DNA of 64,000 bases from Paracoccaceae bacterium (GTDB lineage: Bacteria; Pseudomonadota; Alphaproteobacteria; Rhodobacterales; Rhodobacteraceae). Below, one piece after another: positions 7,810 to 16,875 of this stretch. The notes under the pieces were generated by a model. It was not told the origin of the DNA. It ran no database searches and was given only the letters and a program-made list of their open reading frames with translations. The translations under genes and the position numbers were made by a program. The stretch's first letter is position 1; every line of letters starts with the position of its first letter. The stretch lies in assembly GCA_024742455.1 (NCBI GenBank), contig JANSYL010000003.1, positions 1 through 64,000 on the forward strand, written 5' to 3'.

Positions 7810-8037
7810 TCAGTCGGGCCGCGTCAGGGCGGCCACCAGCTGCCGCGTGACCGGGGCCACCACCAGGACCACCGGGAAGGCCACCGCCCAGGACGTCGCC
7901 CAGGCCAGCATCCACGCGCCGATCACCCCATCGACCGCGCCAACGGCACGCAGGGTCGCGATGCCGGACACGATGCAGGACATCAGGCCGGACAGAATCA
8001 GGCCAAAGAGAATCGGGGCGAAACGGGCGGGGATCAT
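7810..8037 (-). CDS. DUF2798 family small membrane protein
   Basis: A 75-residue protein with two transmembrane segments (about residues 5-27 and 40-64), matching the DUF2798 pattern: PARFAPILFGLILSGLMSC at the start and WAVAFPVVLVVAPVTRQLV in the second helix. The family has no established function. I take the ATG at 8037, after which the family similarity begins; the 31 extra codons upstream in the same frame show none. It faces away from the B12-binding gene at 8245, sharing a 207-base intergenic region with it. Confidence 0.75.
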   Translation of the reverse strand: MIPARFAPILFGLILSGLMSCIVSGIATLRAVGAVDGVIGAWMLAWATSWAVAFPVVLVVAPVTRQLVAALTRPD

Positions 8038-8137
8038 GGCGCACCTGAGCTTGTTCACGGGACGCAGTGATACTGGCGCAATGGGCCACAGGGTCAAGCA
8101 GGCAGGGGATTCCGTGTAAATTGCGCACACCCCGAAA

Positions 8138-8155
8138 TGTAAACCTTGATTGACA
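8138..8155 (+). promoter_or_regulatory. TGT-N12-ACA box (PpsR/CrtJ-type) overlapping a TTGACA -35
   Basis: TGT (8138-8140), twelve bases, then ACA (8153-8155) matches the consensus bound by PpsR/CrtJ redox- and light-responsive repressors in Rhodobacteraceae. The right half overlaps a TTGACA hexamer at 8150-8155. A second, shorter dyad GTGT-N9-ACAC lies at 8114-8130. The box is about 90 bases upstream of the B12-binding protein gene. Short motifs like this arise by chance, so binding is unproven. Confidence 0.4.
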
Positions 8156-8244
8156 GATTGTTTGGGTTACAGTCCACCGAAGTATACCGAACGCGCGGGC
8201 CCCAACGCCCTGGCGCGGACGCGGGACGAGGAGAGACCGGACCC

Positions 8245-9063
8245 ATGACGACACGAACGCCGATGAACAGTCCCCGCCGTCCCACCTCTGCCGAGGATTG
8301 TGCCGATCTCGCGGCGCGCGCGTTGCAACGGCTGTGCCAGGAACGGGCTGCGGACGCCGTGTCCGACGCCACCGCCGAGGCGCTGGGTGACCCGATGGCC
8401 ACCGCGCTGGCCTACGCGCTGTGCGATGAGGATGATTTCTCGGCCCAGATCATCATCGATGACCTGCTCGAAGCCGGGTTGAGCGTTGAGGATGTCTGTC
8501 TCGACCACCTGGCCCCGGCCGCACGGCGCCTGGGCGAATGGTGGGACACGGACCGTTTGCCCTTTACCGAGGTCACGGTGGCCACGGCGCGCATCCAGTC
8601 GCTGCTGCGCCGGATGCCGCGCCCTTGCGATACGCGGATGGCGCCCGGTGACAAGGGCGCGGTCTTCGTGGCGGTGCCCGGAGAACTGCACACGCTGGGC
8701 GTGATGATGGCTGCCGACCTGTTCCGCCGTGGCGGCTGGGATGTCAGCCTTCTGCTGGGGCAGACCCATGACGAACTGATCTCGCGCCTGGCGCGCGACG
8801 ACCGGCCGGTGATCGGGCTGTCCTGCAGCGGCGATCATTCCTTTGCCGCGCTCAAGCGGCTGATGCGCGCGCTTGCCCGTGTCCGCCCCGATGCCGAGAT
8901 CATGGTCAGTGGCCAGATCACCGGGCACCCCGAGCGGGTCGCCGACCTGTCCGAGCGCCATGTCGTTGTGCGCGATACCGCCGATGCCGCGCGGCAGATG
9001 CAGCGCATGGCCGACATGGTCGACGGGTTTGCAGGGTCGGACGCGGCGCGCGCGCGCGGCTAG
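8245..9063 (+). CDS. B12-binding (MtaC/AerR-like) regulatory protein
   Basis: A 272-residue cytoplasmic protein. Residues about 35-125 form the helical cap of a methionine-synthase-type module, ending in the typical GEWWDTDRLPFTEVTVATAR. Residues about 145-262 form a cobalamin-binding Rossmann domain, with GELHTLGVMMAADLFRRGGW in place of the DxHxxG loop and ISGQITG-like VSGQITG near the end. The canonical aspartate of DxHxxG is Glu here. No methyltransferase partner is nearby, which favours a sensor of the AerR/PpaA/LitR-associated kind over an enzyme subunit. The ATG at 8245 is preceded by GAGGAGAG; the frame is open 33 codons further upstream through the promoter region. The TGT-N12-ACA box upstream fits a photo- or redox-regulated role. 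Confidence 0.75.
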   Translation: MTTRTPMNSPRRPTSAEDCADLAARALQRLCQERAADAVSDATAEALGDPMATALAYALCDEDDFSAQIIIDDLLEAGLSVEDVCLDHLAPAARRLGEWWDTDRLPFTEVTVATARIQSLLRRMPRPCDTRMAPGDKGAVFVAVPGELHTLGVMMAADLFRRGGWDVSLLLGQTHDELISRLARDDRPVIGLSCSGDHSFAALKRLMRALARVRPDAEIMVSGQITGHPERVADLSERHVVVRDTADAARQMQRMADMVDGFAGSDAARARG

Positions 9064-9065
9064 GG

Positions 9066-9632
9066 TCAGGGCAATTCGGCCGCCGGGATGACCGGAAAGA
9101 ACGTCCCCGACGACCACAGCCCGAACCAGTCGGTGCCATCGACGTCATGGGACGTGCCCAGATCGACCAGCCGGTAGAAGCTTTTTCGATCGATCAGCGC
9201 CTCGAGCCCTGAGCGCACCATGACATAGGGCGAGGGTTCACCATCGGCGTCGCGGACCACCCGGATCGGCGCATCGGGTCCTGCGGCAACGCTGTCGCCG
9301 ACATTGGTGGTGAAGGTGATGACCTGGCCGGGGCCGTCTCCTGTCACCTCGAAATCCTGGGCGACAAAGGGCGCGTCCTCGACCCTGAGCCCCACCTTTT
9401 CGACCGGGGTGACGAGGAAATACTTGTCGCCTTCGCGTTTAAGGATTGTCGAAAAGAGCCGCACCATCGCGGGTCGCCCGATGGGGGTGCCTTCATAGAA
9501 CCAGGTGCCATCGCGCCGGATCTCCATGTCGAGATCGCCGCAGAAGGGCGGGTTCCACAGGTGGACCGGCGGCAATTTGCCGGTCTTCTGTGCGTCCTGG
9601 GCCGCTTTCATCAGGGTGTCGGGGGTGCCGTT
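9066..9632 (-). CDS. DUF1285 family protein
   Basis: About 188 residues, matching the DUF1285 family of uncharacterised proteobacterial proteins: PPVHLWNPPFCGDLDMEIRR near the start, then GTWFYEGTPIGRPAMVRLFS. No transmembrane segment or signal is seen. I choose the GTG at 9632 because GGAGGA sits eight bases upstream; an ATG at 9665 in the same frame lies upstream of that ribosome binding site. The stop is next to the stop of the convergent B12-binding gene (9063), and the gene is divergent from the MoxR operon at 9724. Confidence 0.8.
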   Translation of the reverse strand, partial: NGTPDTLMKAAQDAQKTGKLPPVHLWNPPFCGDLDMEIRRDGTWFYEGTPIGRPAMVRLFSTILKREGDKYFLVTPVEKVGLRVEDAPFVAQDFEVTGDGPGQVITFTTNVGDSVAAGPDAPIRVVRDADGEPSPYVMVRSGLEALIDRKSFYRLVDLGTSHDVDGTDWFGLWSSGTFFPVIPAAELP

Positions 9633-9723
9633 CACGATGATTTTCCTCCGCCGGGGTTTTGCCATTCCCGGTCTTCGGGATACGTCCTATCACTCAGACA
9701 TATATTTCCAGCGGAGCGTTGCC

Positions 9724-10731
9724 ATGTCCAACCCTGACACCCTGGTCGCCGAGATCGAAGCGCTGGGCGCGAAGCTGGCCGAGGCGAAGACCTCGATCGG
9801 CACCAAGATCATCGGCCAGACCGATGTTGTGGACCTGTCTCTGGCGGCGATGCTGTCGGGGGGGCATGCGTTGCTGATGGGGCTGCCGGGGCTGGGCAAG
9901 ACCCTGCTGGTCGACACGCTGTCGACGGTGATGGGGCTGAGCGCCAACCGTATCCAGTTCACCCCCGATCTGATGCCCGCCGATATCCTGGGGTCCGAAG
10001 TGCTGGAGACGGGACAGGACGGCGCGCGCAGTTTCCGGTTCATCGAGGGGCCGATCTTCTGCCAGCTTCTGATGGCCGACGAAATCAACCGCGCCAGCCC
10101 CCGGACGCAATCGGCACTGCTGCAGGCAATGCAGGAAAAAGAGGTCACGATCGCGGGCGATCACAAACCGCTGCCCGCGCCGTTCCATGTGCTGGCCACG
10201 CAGAACCCGATCGAACAGGAAGGCACCTATCCCCTGCCCGAGGCGCAGCTGGACCGGTTCCTGGTGAAGATCGACGTCGATTACCCCGATCGCGAGACCG
10301 AGCGCGGCATCCTTCTGGCCACCACCGGCACCGAAAGCGCCAAGGCGCATCAGGTCTTTGACGGTGCGGCCCTGATCGCCGCGCAGGGGGTGGTCCGGCA
10401 GATGCCCGTGGGCGAGACCGTGGTGGAGCTGATCCTGGACTTGGTGCGCGCCTGCCGGCCCGATGGCGACGAGGCGCCCGAGGTGGTGCGCAAGAGCGTC
10501 GCGTGGGGCCCCGGCCCGCGCGCGGCGCAGGCGCTGATGCTGACGGTGCGCGCGCGCGCCCTGCTGGACGGCAGGCTTGCCCCGTCGCCCGAGGATGTGG
10601 CGGCGCTGGCGCGCCCGGTTCTGGGTCACCGGATGGCCCTGAGCTTTGCGGCCCGCGCCGAGGGCGCGGTTCTGGAACGGGTGATCGATGAAGTGACCGA
10701 GCGCGTGACCCGGGTGGGTCTGGCGGCTTGA
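9724..10731 (+). CDS. MoxR-family AAA+ ATPase
   Basis: A 335-residue MoxR ATPase. Walker A GLPGLGKT is at residues 53-60, the Walker B/DEIN box LLMADEINRA around 115-124, and the sensor region ATQNPIEQEGTYPLPEAQLD around 159-178, where the EGTYPLPEAQLDRF block is diagnostic. The C-terminal lid domain follows. MoxR proteins act as chaperone-like ATPases on metal- or vWA-containing partners. It opens a four-gene operon with a DUF58 protein and two large membrane proteins, overlapping the next gene by four bases. The ATG at 9724 starts the conserved region. Confidence 0.92.
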   Translation: MSNPDTLVAEIEALGAKLAEAKTSIGTKIIGQTDVVDLSLAAMLSGGHALLMGLPGLGKTLLVDTLSTVMGLSANRIQFTPDLMPADILGSEVLETGQDGARSFRFIEGPIFCQLLMADEINRASPRTQSALLQAMQEKEVTIAGDHKPLPAPFHVLATQNPIEQEGTYPLPEAQLDRFLVKIDVDYPDRETERGILLATTGTESAKAHQVFDGAALIAAQGVVRQMPVGETVVELILDLVRACRPDGDEAPEVVRKSVAWGPGPRAAQALMLTVRARALLDGRLAPSPEDVAALARPVLGHRMALSFAARAEGAVLERVIDEVTERVTRVGLAA

Positions 10732-11621
10732 GCGACAGCGCACTTCATACCCCGGACACGCTGAGGTCCCGCTCGGAGGCGGTGGCGGCAAGCCTGCCAC
10801 CGCTGCTGGCCGATGCGCAGCATCTGGCGGCCACCGTTCTGCTGGGCGTGCATGGCCGCAAACGCGCGGGCACCGGTGACGAGTTCTGGCAATACCGCCC
10901 GGCACAGGCGGGTGATGCCTATCGTAGCATCGACTGGCGCCGGTCGGGGCGGTCGGACGGGCATTTCCTGCGCCAGACCGAATGGCAGGCGGCACAATCG
11001 GTGATGATCGGGGTCGATGACAGCGCCTCGATGACATTCACCGGCCACCGGTCGCGTCCCTCGAAACTGCGCCGGGCGCAGACGCTGGCGATGGCGGTGG
11101 CGATCCTTGCGATCCGGGGCGGCGAACGGGTGGGGCTGACCCATATGACCGACCCGCCGCGCGGCGGGCAGGCGCAACTGATGCGGATGGCGGCGGCACT
11201 TATGGATGGTCATGAGCAATCCGATTACGGCGCGCCCCGGCCCAAGGCCCTGCCGATGGGCAGCCGCGCGGTGTTTTTCTCGGATTTCCTGGGCGACCCG
11301 GCCCCTATCGAAACGGTTCTGGGCCGTGCCGCCGACCGGGATGTGAAGGGCGTGGTCGTCCAGCTGCTGGACCCCGACGAAGAAGCGTTTCCCTATGACG
11401 GGCGCACGGTGTTCGAATCGATGTCGGGCGCGGTACGGTTTGAGACGCTGAAGGCGAAATCGCTGCGTGAGGAGTATCTGGCGCGGCTGGCGGAGCGGAA
11501 GGACAGGCTGCAGCAGGCGGCGCGGCGTACCGGCTGGCGGTATCATTGCCACCACACGGACGGGTCGGCCGAGGCGACGCTGCTGTGGATTTACCAGGCC
11601 ATCGAGAAGGTACGGGCATGA
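10728..11621 (+). CDS. DUF58 / vWA-like protein
   Basis: A 297-residue DUF58 protein, the standard partner of MoxR ATPases. The hallmark DEFWQYRPAQAGDAYRSIDW is at residues 51-70, and a metal-ion-dependent adhesion motif DDSAS at 97-101 opens a von Willebrand A-type fold. It probably binds the MoxR ATPase and a substrate at the inner membrane. Translation appears to start at TTG (10728), overlapping the TGA of the MoxR gene as TTGA, and its own stop overlaps the next start as ATGA, so the three genes are tightly coupled. Confidence 0.9.
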   Translation: MSDSALHTPDTLRSRSEAVAASLPPLLADAQHLAATVLLGVHGRKRAGTGDEFWQYRPAQAGDAYRSIDWRRSGRSDGHFLRQTEWQAAQSVMIGVDDSASMTFTGHRSRPSKLRRAQTLAMAVAILAIRGGERVGLTHMTDPPRGGQAQLMRMAAALMDGHEQSDYGAPRPKALPMGSRAVFFSDFLGDPAPIETVLGRAADRDVKGVVVQLLDPDEEAFPYDGRTVFESMSGAVRFETLKAKSLREEYLARLAERKDRLQQAARRTGWRYHCHHTDGSAEATLLWIYQAIEKVRA

Positions 11622-14389
11622 TGGGGTCGCTCGCCTTTGTCACGCCCCTGCTGCTGATCGGGCTGATCGCGCTTCCGATCCTGTGGTGGCTGCTGCGCGC
11701 CGTGCCACCCGCGCCGATCCGGCGGCGTTTCCCCGGTGTGGCGCTGCTCCTCGGTCTGAAAGACGACGAAAGCGAAACCGACAAGACGCCTTGGTGGCTG
11801 CTGGCGTTGCGCATCGCGGCGCTGGCGGCGGCGATCATCGGCTTTGCAGGGCCTGTTCTGAACCCGCAGCAGGACCGGGCGGGCACCGGCCCGCTTCTGG
11901 TGGTGATGGATGCCTCCTGGGCTTCGGCGCGCGACTGGTCGGGGCGCATTGACCGGGTGGAGGCGCTGCTGGAGGAGGCGGGGCGCGCCGGGCGGCCTGC
12001 CGCTGTCGTTCAGCTGACTGACCTGCCTGCGGGCGATCTGCCGCTGCAGGCCGCCAGTGCCTGGGTCGCCCGACTGCCCGCGATCGCCCCGGCGCCTTTC
12101 GCCCCCGATTACACGGCGGCGACGGAATGGGCCGGGGGTCTGACCGGCCCGCTGGAAACCTATTGGATCGGCGACGGGCTGGCGCGGGAGGGGCGGCGCG
12201 CATTGGCAGGGGCGCTTTCCGATCTCGGACCGCTGACCGTTTTCGAAAGCGGGCGCGACGTGCTGGCCCTCGGCCCTCCGGGGTTCGAGGGTGAGGAGAT
12301 CCGCCTGCCGATCCTGCGCCTTGCAGGTCCGGGCACGGGCCCGGGCGCGGGTCCGGCCACGGTCGATGTGATCGCCCACGGCCTTGACCCTGCAGGCCTG
12401 CCACGGGACCTGGCGCGGCTGAGCGTCGATCTGGACGCTGAGCCGCCCGAGGCGGCGTTCGACCTGCCCGCCGAGCTGCGCAACCGGATCACCCGGTTCG
12501 AGATATCCGGCATCCGCAGCGCGGGCGCCGTGATGCTGACCGATGACGCGCTGCAACGCCGCCAGGTCGCATTGATCGCCGCGCAGTCCGAGGACGAGAC
12601 GCAGGCGCTGTTGTCGCCGCTGCATTACCTGCGGCAGGCGCTTGCCCCGACCGCCGACCTGATCGAAGGCGCGCTGGGCGACATGTTGCTGGCCAGCCCC
12701 GATGTCGTGGTGCTGGCCGACATCGCCACGCTCAGCCCCGAGGAAGAGGCGCAGGTCGTCGACTGGGTGGAACGGGGCGGGTTGCTGTTGCGCTTTGCCG
12801 GGCCGCGCCTGGCCGCGTCGGACGTGGCGCGGGAAGAGGCGGGGCCGCTGATGCCGGTGCGCCTGCGGGCGGGCGGGCGCACGGTGGGCGGCGCAATGTC
12901 GTGGGGTGAGACGCGCCGGTTGCGGGAATTCGATGACACATCCCCGTTTTTCGGCCTGACGATCCCGGAGGATGTCGAGGTCAGCGCGCAGGTCATGGCG
13001 CAGCCCGACCCGACGCTGGCCGAGCGCACTATCGCCTCGCTGACCGATGGCACCCCGCTGGTGACGCGGGTGGGGCTTGGGCAGGGGTCGGTGATCCTGT
13101 TCCATGTCACTGCCAATGCAGAATGGTCGAGCCTGCCCCTGTCGGGCCTGTTCGTGGAAATGCTGGAACGGCTGGCCGTGTCCACGCGCCCCGCCATCGC
13201 GGAGGCCGAGGATCTGGCAGGCACGGTCTGGACCCCGGAACAGGTGCTGGACGGGTTCGGTACGCTGCGCGACGCGGGCATCCGGCCCGGCGTGGCGGGG
13301 GAGGATCTGGCGGTGGCGCCGCTGTCGCCCGACCTGTTGCCCGGTCTTTACGCGGGCGGGGACCGGCGCATCGCCCGGAACGTGATCACCGCAGACACCG
13401 TGCTGGGACCGGCCAGCTGGCCCGCGAACATCCCTGTCGAGGGGCTGGACGTGACCGAGCCGCGGGACCTCATGGCGGCGTTCCTGGCCGGGGCCTTCGT
13501 TTTGCTGCTTCTCGATGCCTTGGCCGCGCTTTGGCTTGCCGGCCGCCTGTCCGGGATCGCCCGCGGTGCGGCGGTGCTGGCCGCGGTGGCGCTTGCGCCG
13601 GGACTGGCCGAAGCGCAGGACGCGGCCACCGATGACGCGCTGGCCCTGCTGGCGACCGAAGAGGTGACGCTGGCCTATGTGATCACCGGCGACGACGAGA
13701 TCGACGAGATGAGCCGTGCAGGGCTTCAGGGCCTGTCGAACACGCTGTTCCAGCGCACATCCGTCGAGCCGGCGCCGCCTTTGGGTGTTGACCTGGAAAC
13801 CGATGAACTGGCGTTTTTCCCGATGATCTACTGGCCGGTGACGGCGGACCAGCCGCTGCCCTCGGCCGCCGCCTATGCCCGGCTGAACGCCTATATGCGC
13901 GGCGGCGGCATGATCGTGTTCGACACCCGCGATGCGCATCTGGGCGGGTTCGGGTCAGCCACGCCCGAGGGGCGGCGGCTGCGCGCTCTGGCCGCCGCAC
14001 TGGATATCCCGCCGCTGGAGCCGGTGCCGCCCGATCACGTTCTGACGCGCACCTTCTACCTTTTGCAGGATTTCCCGGGCCGCCATATCAGCCGCGATGT
14101 CTGGGTCGAGGCCGCGCCGCCGGATGCCGAACAGATCGAGGGAATGCCGTTCCGCAACCTCAATGACGGGGTCACGCCGGTTCTGATCGGCGGCAATGAC
14201 TGGGCAGCAGCCTGGGCGCAGGATGAATTCGGCCGCCCGTTGTTCCCGGTCGGGCGTGGCTTTGCCGGGGACCGCCAGCGCGAGATCGCGCTGCGTTTCG
14301 GCGTCAACCTCGTGATGCATGTGCTGTCCGGCAACTATAAATCCGACCAGGTCCACGTGCCTGCATTGCTTGACCGATTGGGGCAGTAA
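11618..14389 (+). CDS. BatA-like membrane protein with DUF4159 domain
   Basis: About 923 residues. The N-terminus is the BatA/aerotolerance-type membrane segment (FVTPLLLIGLIALPILWWLL, then a second helix near 65-82). A large periplasmic region follows. A further transmembrane helix near 620-645 is followed by a DUF4159 domain from about 680 to the end, containing RAGLQGLSNTLFQRTSV and GGGMIVFDTRDA. DUF4159 resembles a glutamine-amidotransferase-like fold with no proven activity. It is the third gene of the MoxR operon; the complex as a whole is thought to serve envelope protein folding or maturation. The start ATG overlaps the previous stop. Confidence 0.85.
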   Translation: MMGSLAFVTPLLLIGLIALPILWWLLRAVPPAPIRRRFPGVALLLGLKDDESETDKTPWWLLALRIAALAAAIIGFAGPVLNPQQDRAGTGPLLVVMDASWASARDWSGRIDRVEALLEEAGRAGRPAAVVQLTDLPAGDLPLQAASAWVARLPAIAPAPFAPDYTAATEWAGGLTGPLETYWIGDGLAREGRRALAGALSDLGPLTVFESGRDVLALGPPGFEGEEIRLPILRLAGPGTGPGAGPATVDVIAHGLDPAGLPRDLARLSVDLDAEPPEAAFDLPAELRNRITRFEISGIRSAGAVMLTDDALQRRQVALIAAQSEDETQALLSPLHYLRQALAPTADLIEGALGDMLLASPDVVVLADIATLSPEEEAQVVDWVERGGLLLRFAGPRLAASDVAREEAGPLMPVRLRAGGRTVGGAMSWGETRRLREFDDTSPFFGLTIPEDVEVSAQVMAQPDPTLAERTIASLTDGTPLVTRVGLGQGSVILFHVTANAEWSSLPLSGLFVEMLERLAVSTRPAIAEAEDLAGTVWTPEQVLDGFGTLRDAGIRPGVAGEDLAVAPLSPDLLPGLYAGGDRRIARNVITADTVLGPASWPANIPVEGLDVTEPRDLMAAFLAGAFVLLLLDALAALWLAGRLSGIARGAAVLAAVALAPGLAEAQDAATDDALALLATEEVTLAYVITGDDEIDEMSRAGLQGLSNTLFQRTSVEPAPPLGVDLETDELAFFPMIYWPVTADQPLPSAAAYARLNAYMRGGGMIVFDTRDAHLGGFGSATPEGRRLRALAAALDIPPLEPVPPDHVLTRTFYLLQDFPGRHISRDVWVEAAPPDAEQIEGMPFRNLNDGVTPVLIGGNDWAAAWAQDEFGRPLFPVGRGFAGDRQREIALRFGVNLVMHVLSGNYKSDQVHVPALLDRLGQ

Positions 14390-14391
14390 AG

Positions 14392-16458
14392 ATGGCGCAA
14401 ACCGTCCTGTTCGATCCGCTTCTTCCGTTGCTGGTGATCTATGCGCTGGCCGGGGCCGCGCTGGTGATCGTCGCGCTGTCGGTCTGGCGGGGGCTGTCGG
14501 GCTGGCCCTTTCGCCTGCTGGGCGCGATGGCGCTTCTGGCGGCGCTGCTGAACCCGTCGCTGCAGACCGAAGACCGCGAACCCCTCAGCGATATCGTTCT
14601 GGTGGTGGCCGATGACAGTGCCAGCCAGCGGCTTTCGGACCGGCCCGACCAGACCGCGGCGGCGCTGGCGGTGCTGGAAGACGAGATCGCCGGCCTGGGA
14701 ATGGAGATGCGGCTGACCCGCGTAGCCGATGCCCCCGACAATGGCGGCACGCAGCTGATGCGCGCCCTTACAGAACTGTTGGCCGAAGTGCCGCGCGCGC
14801 GGGTCGCAGGCGCGATCCTAGTGACAGACGGGCAGCTTCATGATGCCGAGCTCGTGCCGGACCTGCCCGCGCCGCTGCATGCGCTGCTGACCGGGCGCGA
14901 GACGGATTGGGACCGGCGGCTGGTGATCGAGACTGCACCGGCCTTTGCCATCATCGACGAGGAGGTTCGGCTGACCCTCAGGATCGACGACCAGGGCGCG
15001 GTGCCGCCGGGCCTGCGCGGGTCGGCCGAGATCGAGATCGCCATCGACGGGCAGCCGGGGGAACGGTTCACCGTTCCCGTGGGCGAGACGCTGGAATTGC
15101 CCGTGACGCTGAGCCGCGCGGGGCGCAACGTGATCCAGTTCACCGTGCCGGGGGCCGAGGGTGAACTGACCGACCGCAACAACGCCGCTGTCGTGACGAT
15201 CAACGGTATCCGTGACCGGTTGCGCGTGCTGCTGGTGTCGGGGGAGCCGCATCCGGGCCAGCGCACCTGGCGGAACCTCCTGAAATCCGACGCCTCGGTC
15301 GATCTGGTGCATTTCACGATCCTGCGCCCGCCCAACAAGCAGGACGGGGTGCCGGTGACGGAACTGTCGCTGATCGCCTTTCCGACGCGCGAGTTGTTCA
15401 TGGAAGCGGTCGACGAATTCGACCTGATCATTTTTGACCGCTACCAGCGGCGCGGCATCCTGCCGATGCTCTATATCGACAATATCCGCCGCTACGTGGA
15501 AGACGGCGGCGCGTTGCTGCTGGCGGCGGGGCCCGATTATGCCTCGGCCGCCTCGCTCTACCGCACGCCGCTGTCCTCGATCCTGCCGGGCCAGCCCACG
15601 GCGCGGGTGATCGAGGACGGGTTCGTCCCGCAGATTTCCGAGCTTGGCGCCCGCCATCCGGTCACCGCGGGCCTGATGGCCGAGCATGTGCCGGTGCCCG
15701 GCAGCGACGCGCCCTGGGGGCGGTGGTTCCGCCAGATCGAAGTGGCCGAGATGGCCGGGCAGACGGTGATGACCGGGGCGGGTGGCGCGCCGCTTTTGAT
15801 GCTGGACCGGGTGGGTGAGGGGCGCGTGGCGTTGCTGGCGTCCGACCATGCCTGGCTTTGGGACCGCGGGTTCGAAGGCGGCGGGCCACAGCTGGCCATG
15901 CTGCGGCGGCTGGCTCATTGGATGATGGGCGAGCCGGACCTGGAAGAAGAATCACTGATCGTCGAGGCCGATGGCCAGACGATTTTCGCCACCCGCCAGA
16001 CATTGGCCGAGGCGGTCGGGCCGCTGAGGGTGATCGGGCCCGACGGCACGGAAATGATGGTCGAGCTTGAGGAGACCGCGCCGGGTCGGTTCACAACCGA
16101 GATCGAAGGGGCCGAGCAGGGGCTGTACCGCCTGATCGAGGGCGAGGAGGAAGCGGTGATCGCTTTGGGCCCCGCCGCCCCGCGCGAGTTCGAGGAAACG
16201 ATTGCCTCGGCGGACCGTCTGGCGCCGCTGGCCGCGCCTTTGTCGGGCGGCGTGGTGCGTCTGGAAGACGGGATGCCGGACCTGCGCCGCGTTGCAGAGG
16301 GGCGCAACGCGGCCGGACGCGGCTGGATCGGCCTGACCACGCGCGAGGCGTATCTGACCACCGATGTCACTGTGACCCCGCTGATTTCGGCCTGGATGTT
16401 CCTGCTGCTGGCGGCGGGGCTGGCGCTGGCGGCGTGGATGAGGGAAGGGCGGCAGTAG
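14392..16458 (+). CDS. large membrane protein of the MoxR operon (amidotransferase-like domain)
   Basis: A 688-residue protein with two N-terminal hydrophobic helices (about 8-55) and one at the C-terminus (about 662-682), so the bulk should be periplasmic. Residues about 60-160 resemble a vWA-like domain (VLVVADDSASQRLSDRPDQ). The middle (about 275-520) resembles the type 1 glutamine-amidotransferase-like domain seen in such operons (FDLIIFDRYQRRGILPMLYI, GGALLLAAGPDYA), without an obvious catalytic Cys-His-Glu triad. It begins two bases after the previous stop and closes the operon. Function is inferred from context only. Confidence 0.8.
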   Translation: MAQTVLFDPLLPLLVIYALAGAALVIVALSVWRGLSGWPFRLLGAMALLAALLNPSLQTEDREPLSDIVLVVADDSASQRLSDRPDQTAAALAVLEDEIAGLGMEMRLTRVADAPDNGGTQLMRALTELLAEVPRARVAGAILVTDGQLHDAELVPDLPAPLHALLTGRETDWDRRLVIETAPAFAIIDEEVRLTLRIDDQGAVPPGLRGSAEIEIAIDGQPGERFTVPVGETLELPVTLSRAGRNVIQFTVPGAEGELTDRNNAAVVTINGIRDRLRVLLVSGEPHPGQRTWRNLLKSDASVDLVHFTILRPPNKQDGVPVTELSLIAFPTRELFMEAVDEFDLIIFDRYQRRGILPMLYIDNIRRYVEDGGALLLAAGPDYASAASLYRTPLSSILPGQPTARVIEDGFVPQISELGARHPVTAGLMAEHVPVPGSDAPWGRWFRQIEVAEMAGQTVMTGAGGAPLLMLDRVGEGRVALLASDHAWLWDRGFEGGGPQLAMLRRLAHWMMGEPDLEEESLIVEADGQTIFATRQTLAEAVGPLRVIGPDGTEMMVELEETAPGRFTTEIEGAEQGLYRLIEGEEEAVIALGPAAPREFEETIASADRLAPLAAPLSGGVVRLEDGMPDLRRVAEGRNAAGRGWIGLTTREAYLTTDVTVTPLISAWMFLLLAAGLALAAWMREGRQ

Positions 16459-16477
16459 CGGCGGGGTGACGCCCGGC

Positions 16478-16825
16478 CTACGGAAGTGGAACGCTTCGCG
16501 TGGTGTCGGCCCATCCCTCAACATTGGTCGACGCGCGGATCGTGACTTCGTGGACGTCTTCGGGAATCTCGACACCGCCGAGGGACCGGGTGAAGGGCTG
16601 TTCGTCGACATGCGGGTGAAACAGGGTCCGGGTCGCCAGAACGGTGCCATCGGGCAGTTCGACCCGCCATCCGTCGGCGTAGTCATCCCATCCGGTGTCA
16701 GCATGTGCCAGCGTGACCGCAAAGCGCCACGCCTCGCCCGTTCTGGTCGCGGTCACAGCCACGATATCGGCGGGATCGGCAAGGGCGGGTAAGGGAAGAA
16801 GGCAGGTGAGAAACGCGAGCCGCAT
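16478..16825 (-). CDS. small exported hypothetical protein
   Basis: A 115-residue protein with a clear signal peptide (MRLAFLTCLLPLPALA, cleavage before DPADIV). The mature part is short and beta-rich (VTATRTGEAWRFAVTLAHAD, GWDDYADGWRVELPDG, TRTLFHPHVDEQPFTRSLGG), suggesting a single Ig-like periplasmic domain. Similar exported proteins are common in roseobacters but I know no function. It is convergent with the MoxR operon, 19 bases between stops. Confidence 0.7.
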   Translation of the reverse strand: MRLAFLTCLLPLPALADPADIVAVTATRTGEAWRFAVTLAHADTGWDDYADGWRVELPDGTVLATRTLFHPHVDEQPFTRSLGGVEIPEDVHEVTIRASTNVEGWADTTRSVPLP

Positions 16826-16875
16826 GGTAGCAGGCTAGCGTGGTTTTCCCGGTGCGGCGATCACGTTCCCGCGCG

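Noticed and set aside
11591-13939. 782-codon open frame opposite the DUF4159 gene
   Set aside because: Antisense of a strongly supported gene; composition typical of a shadow frame.
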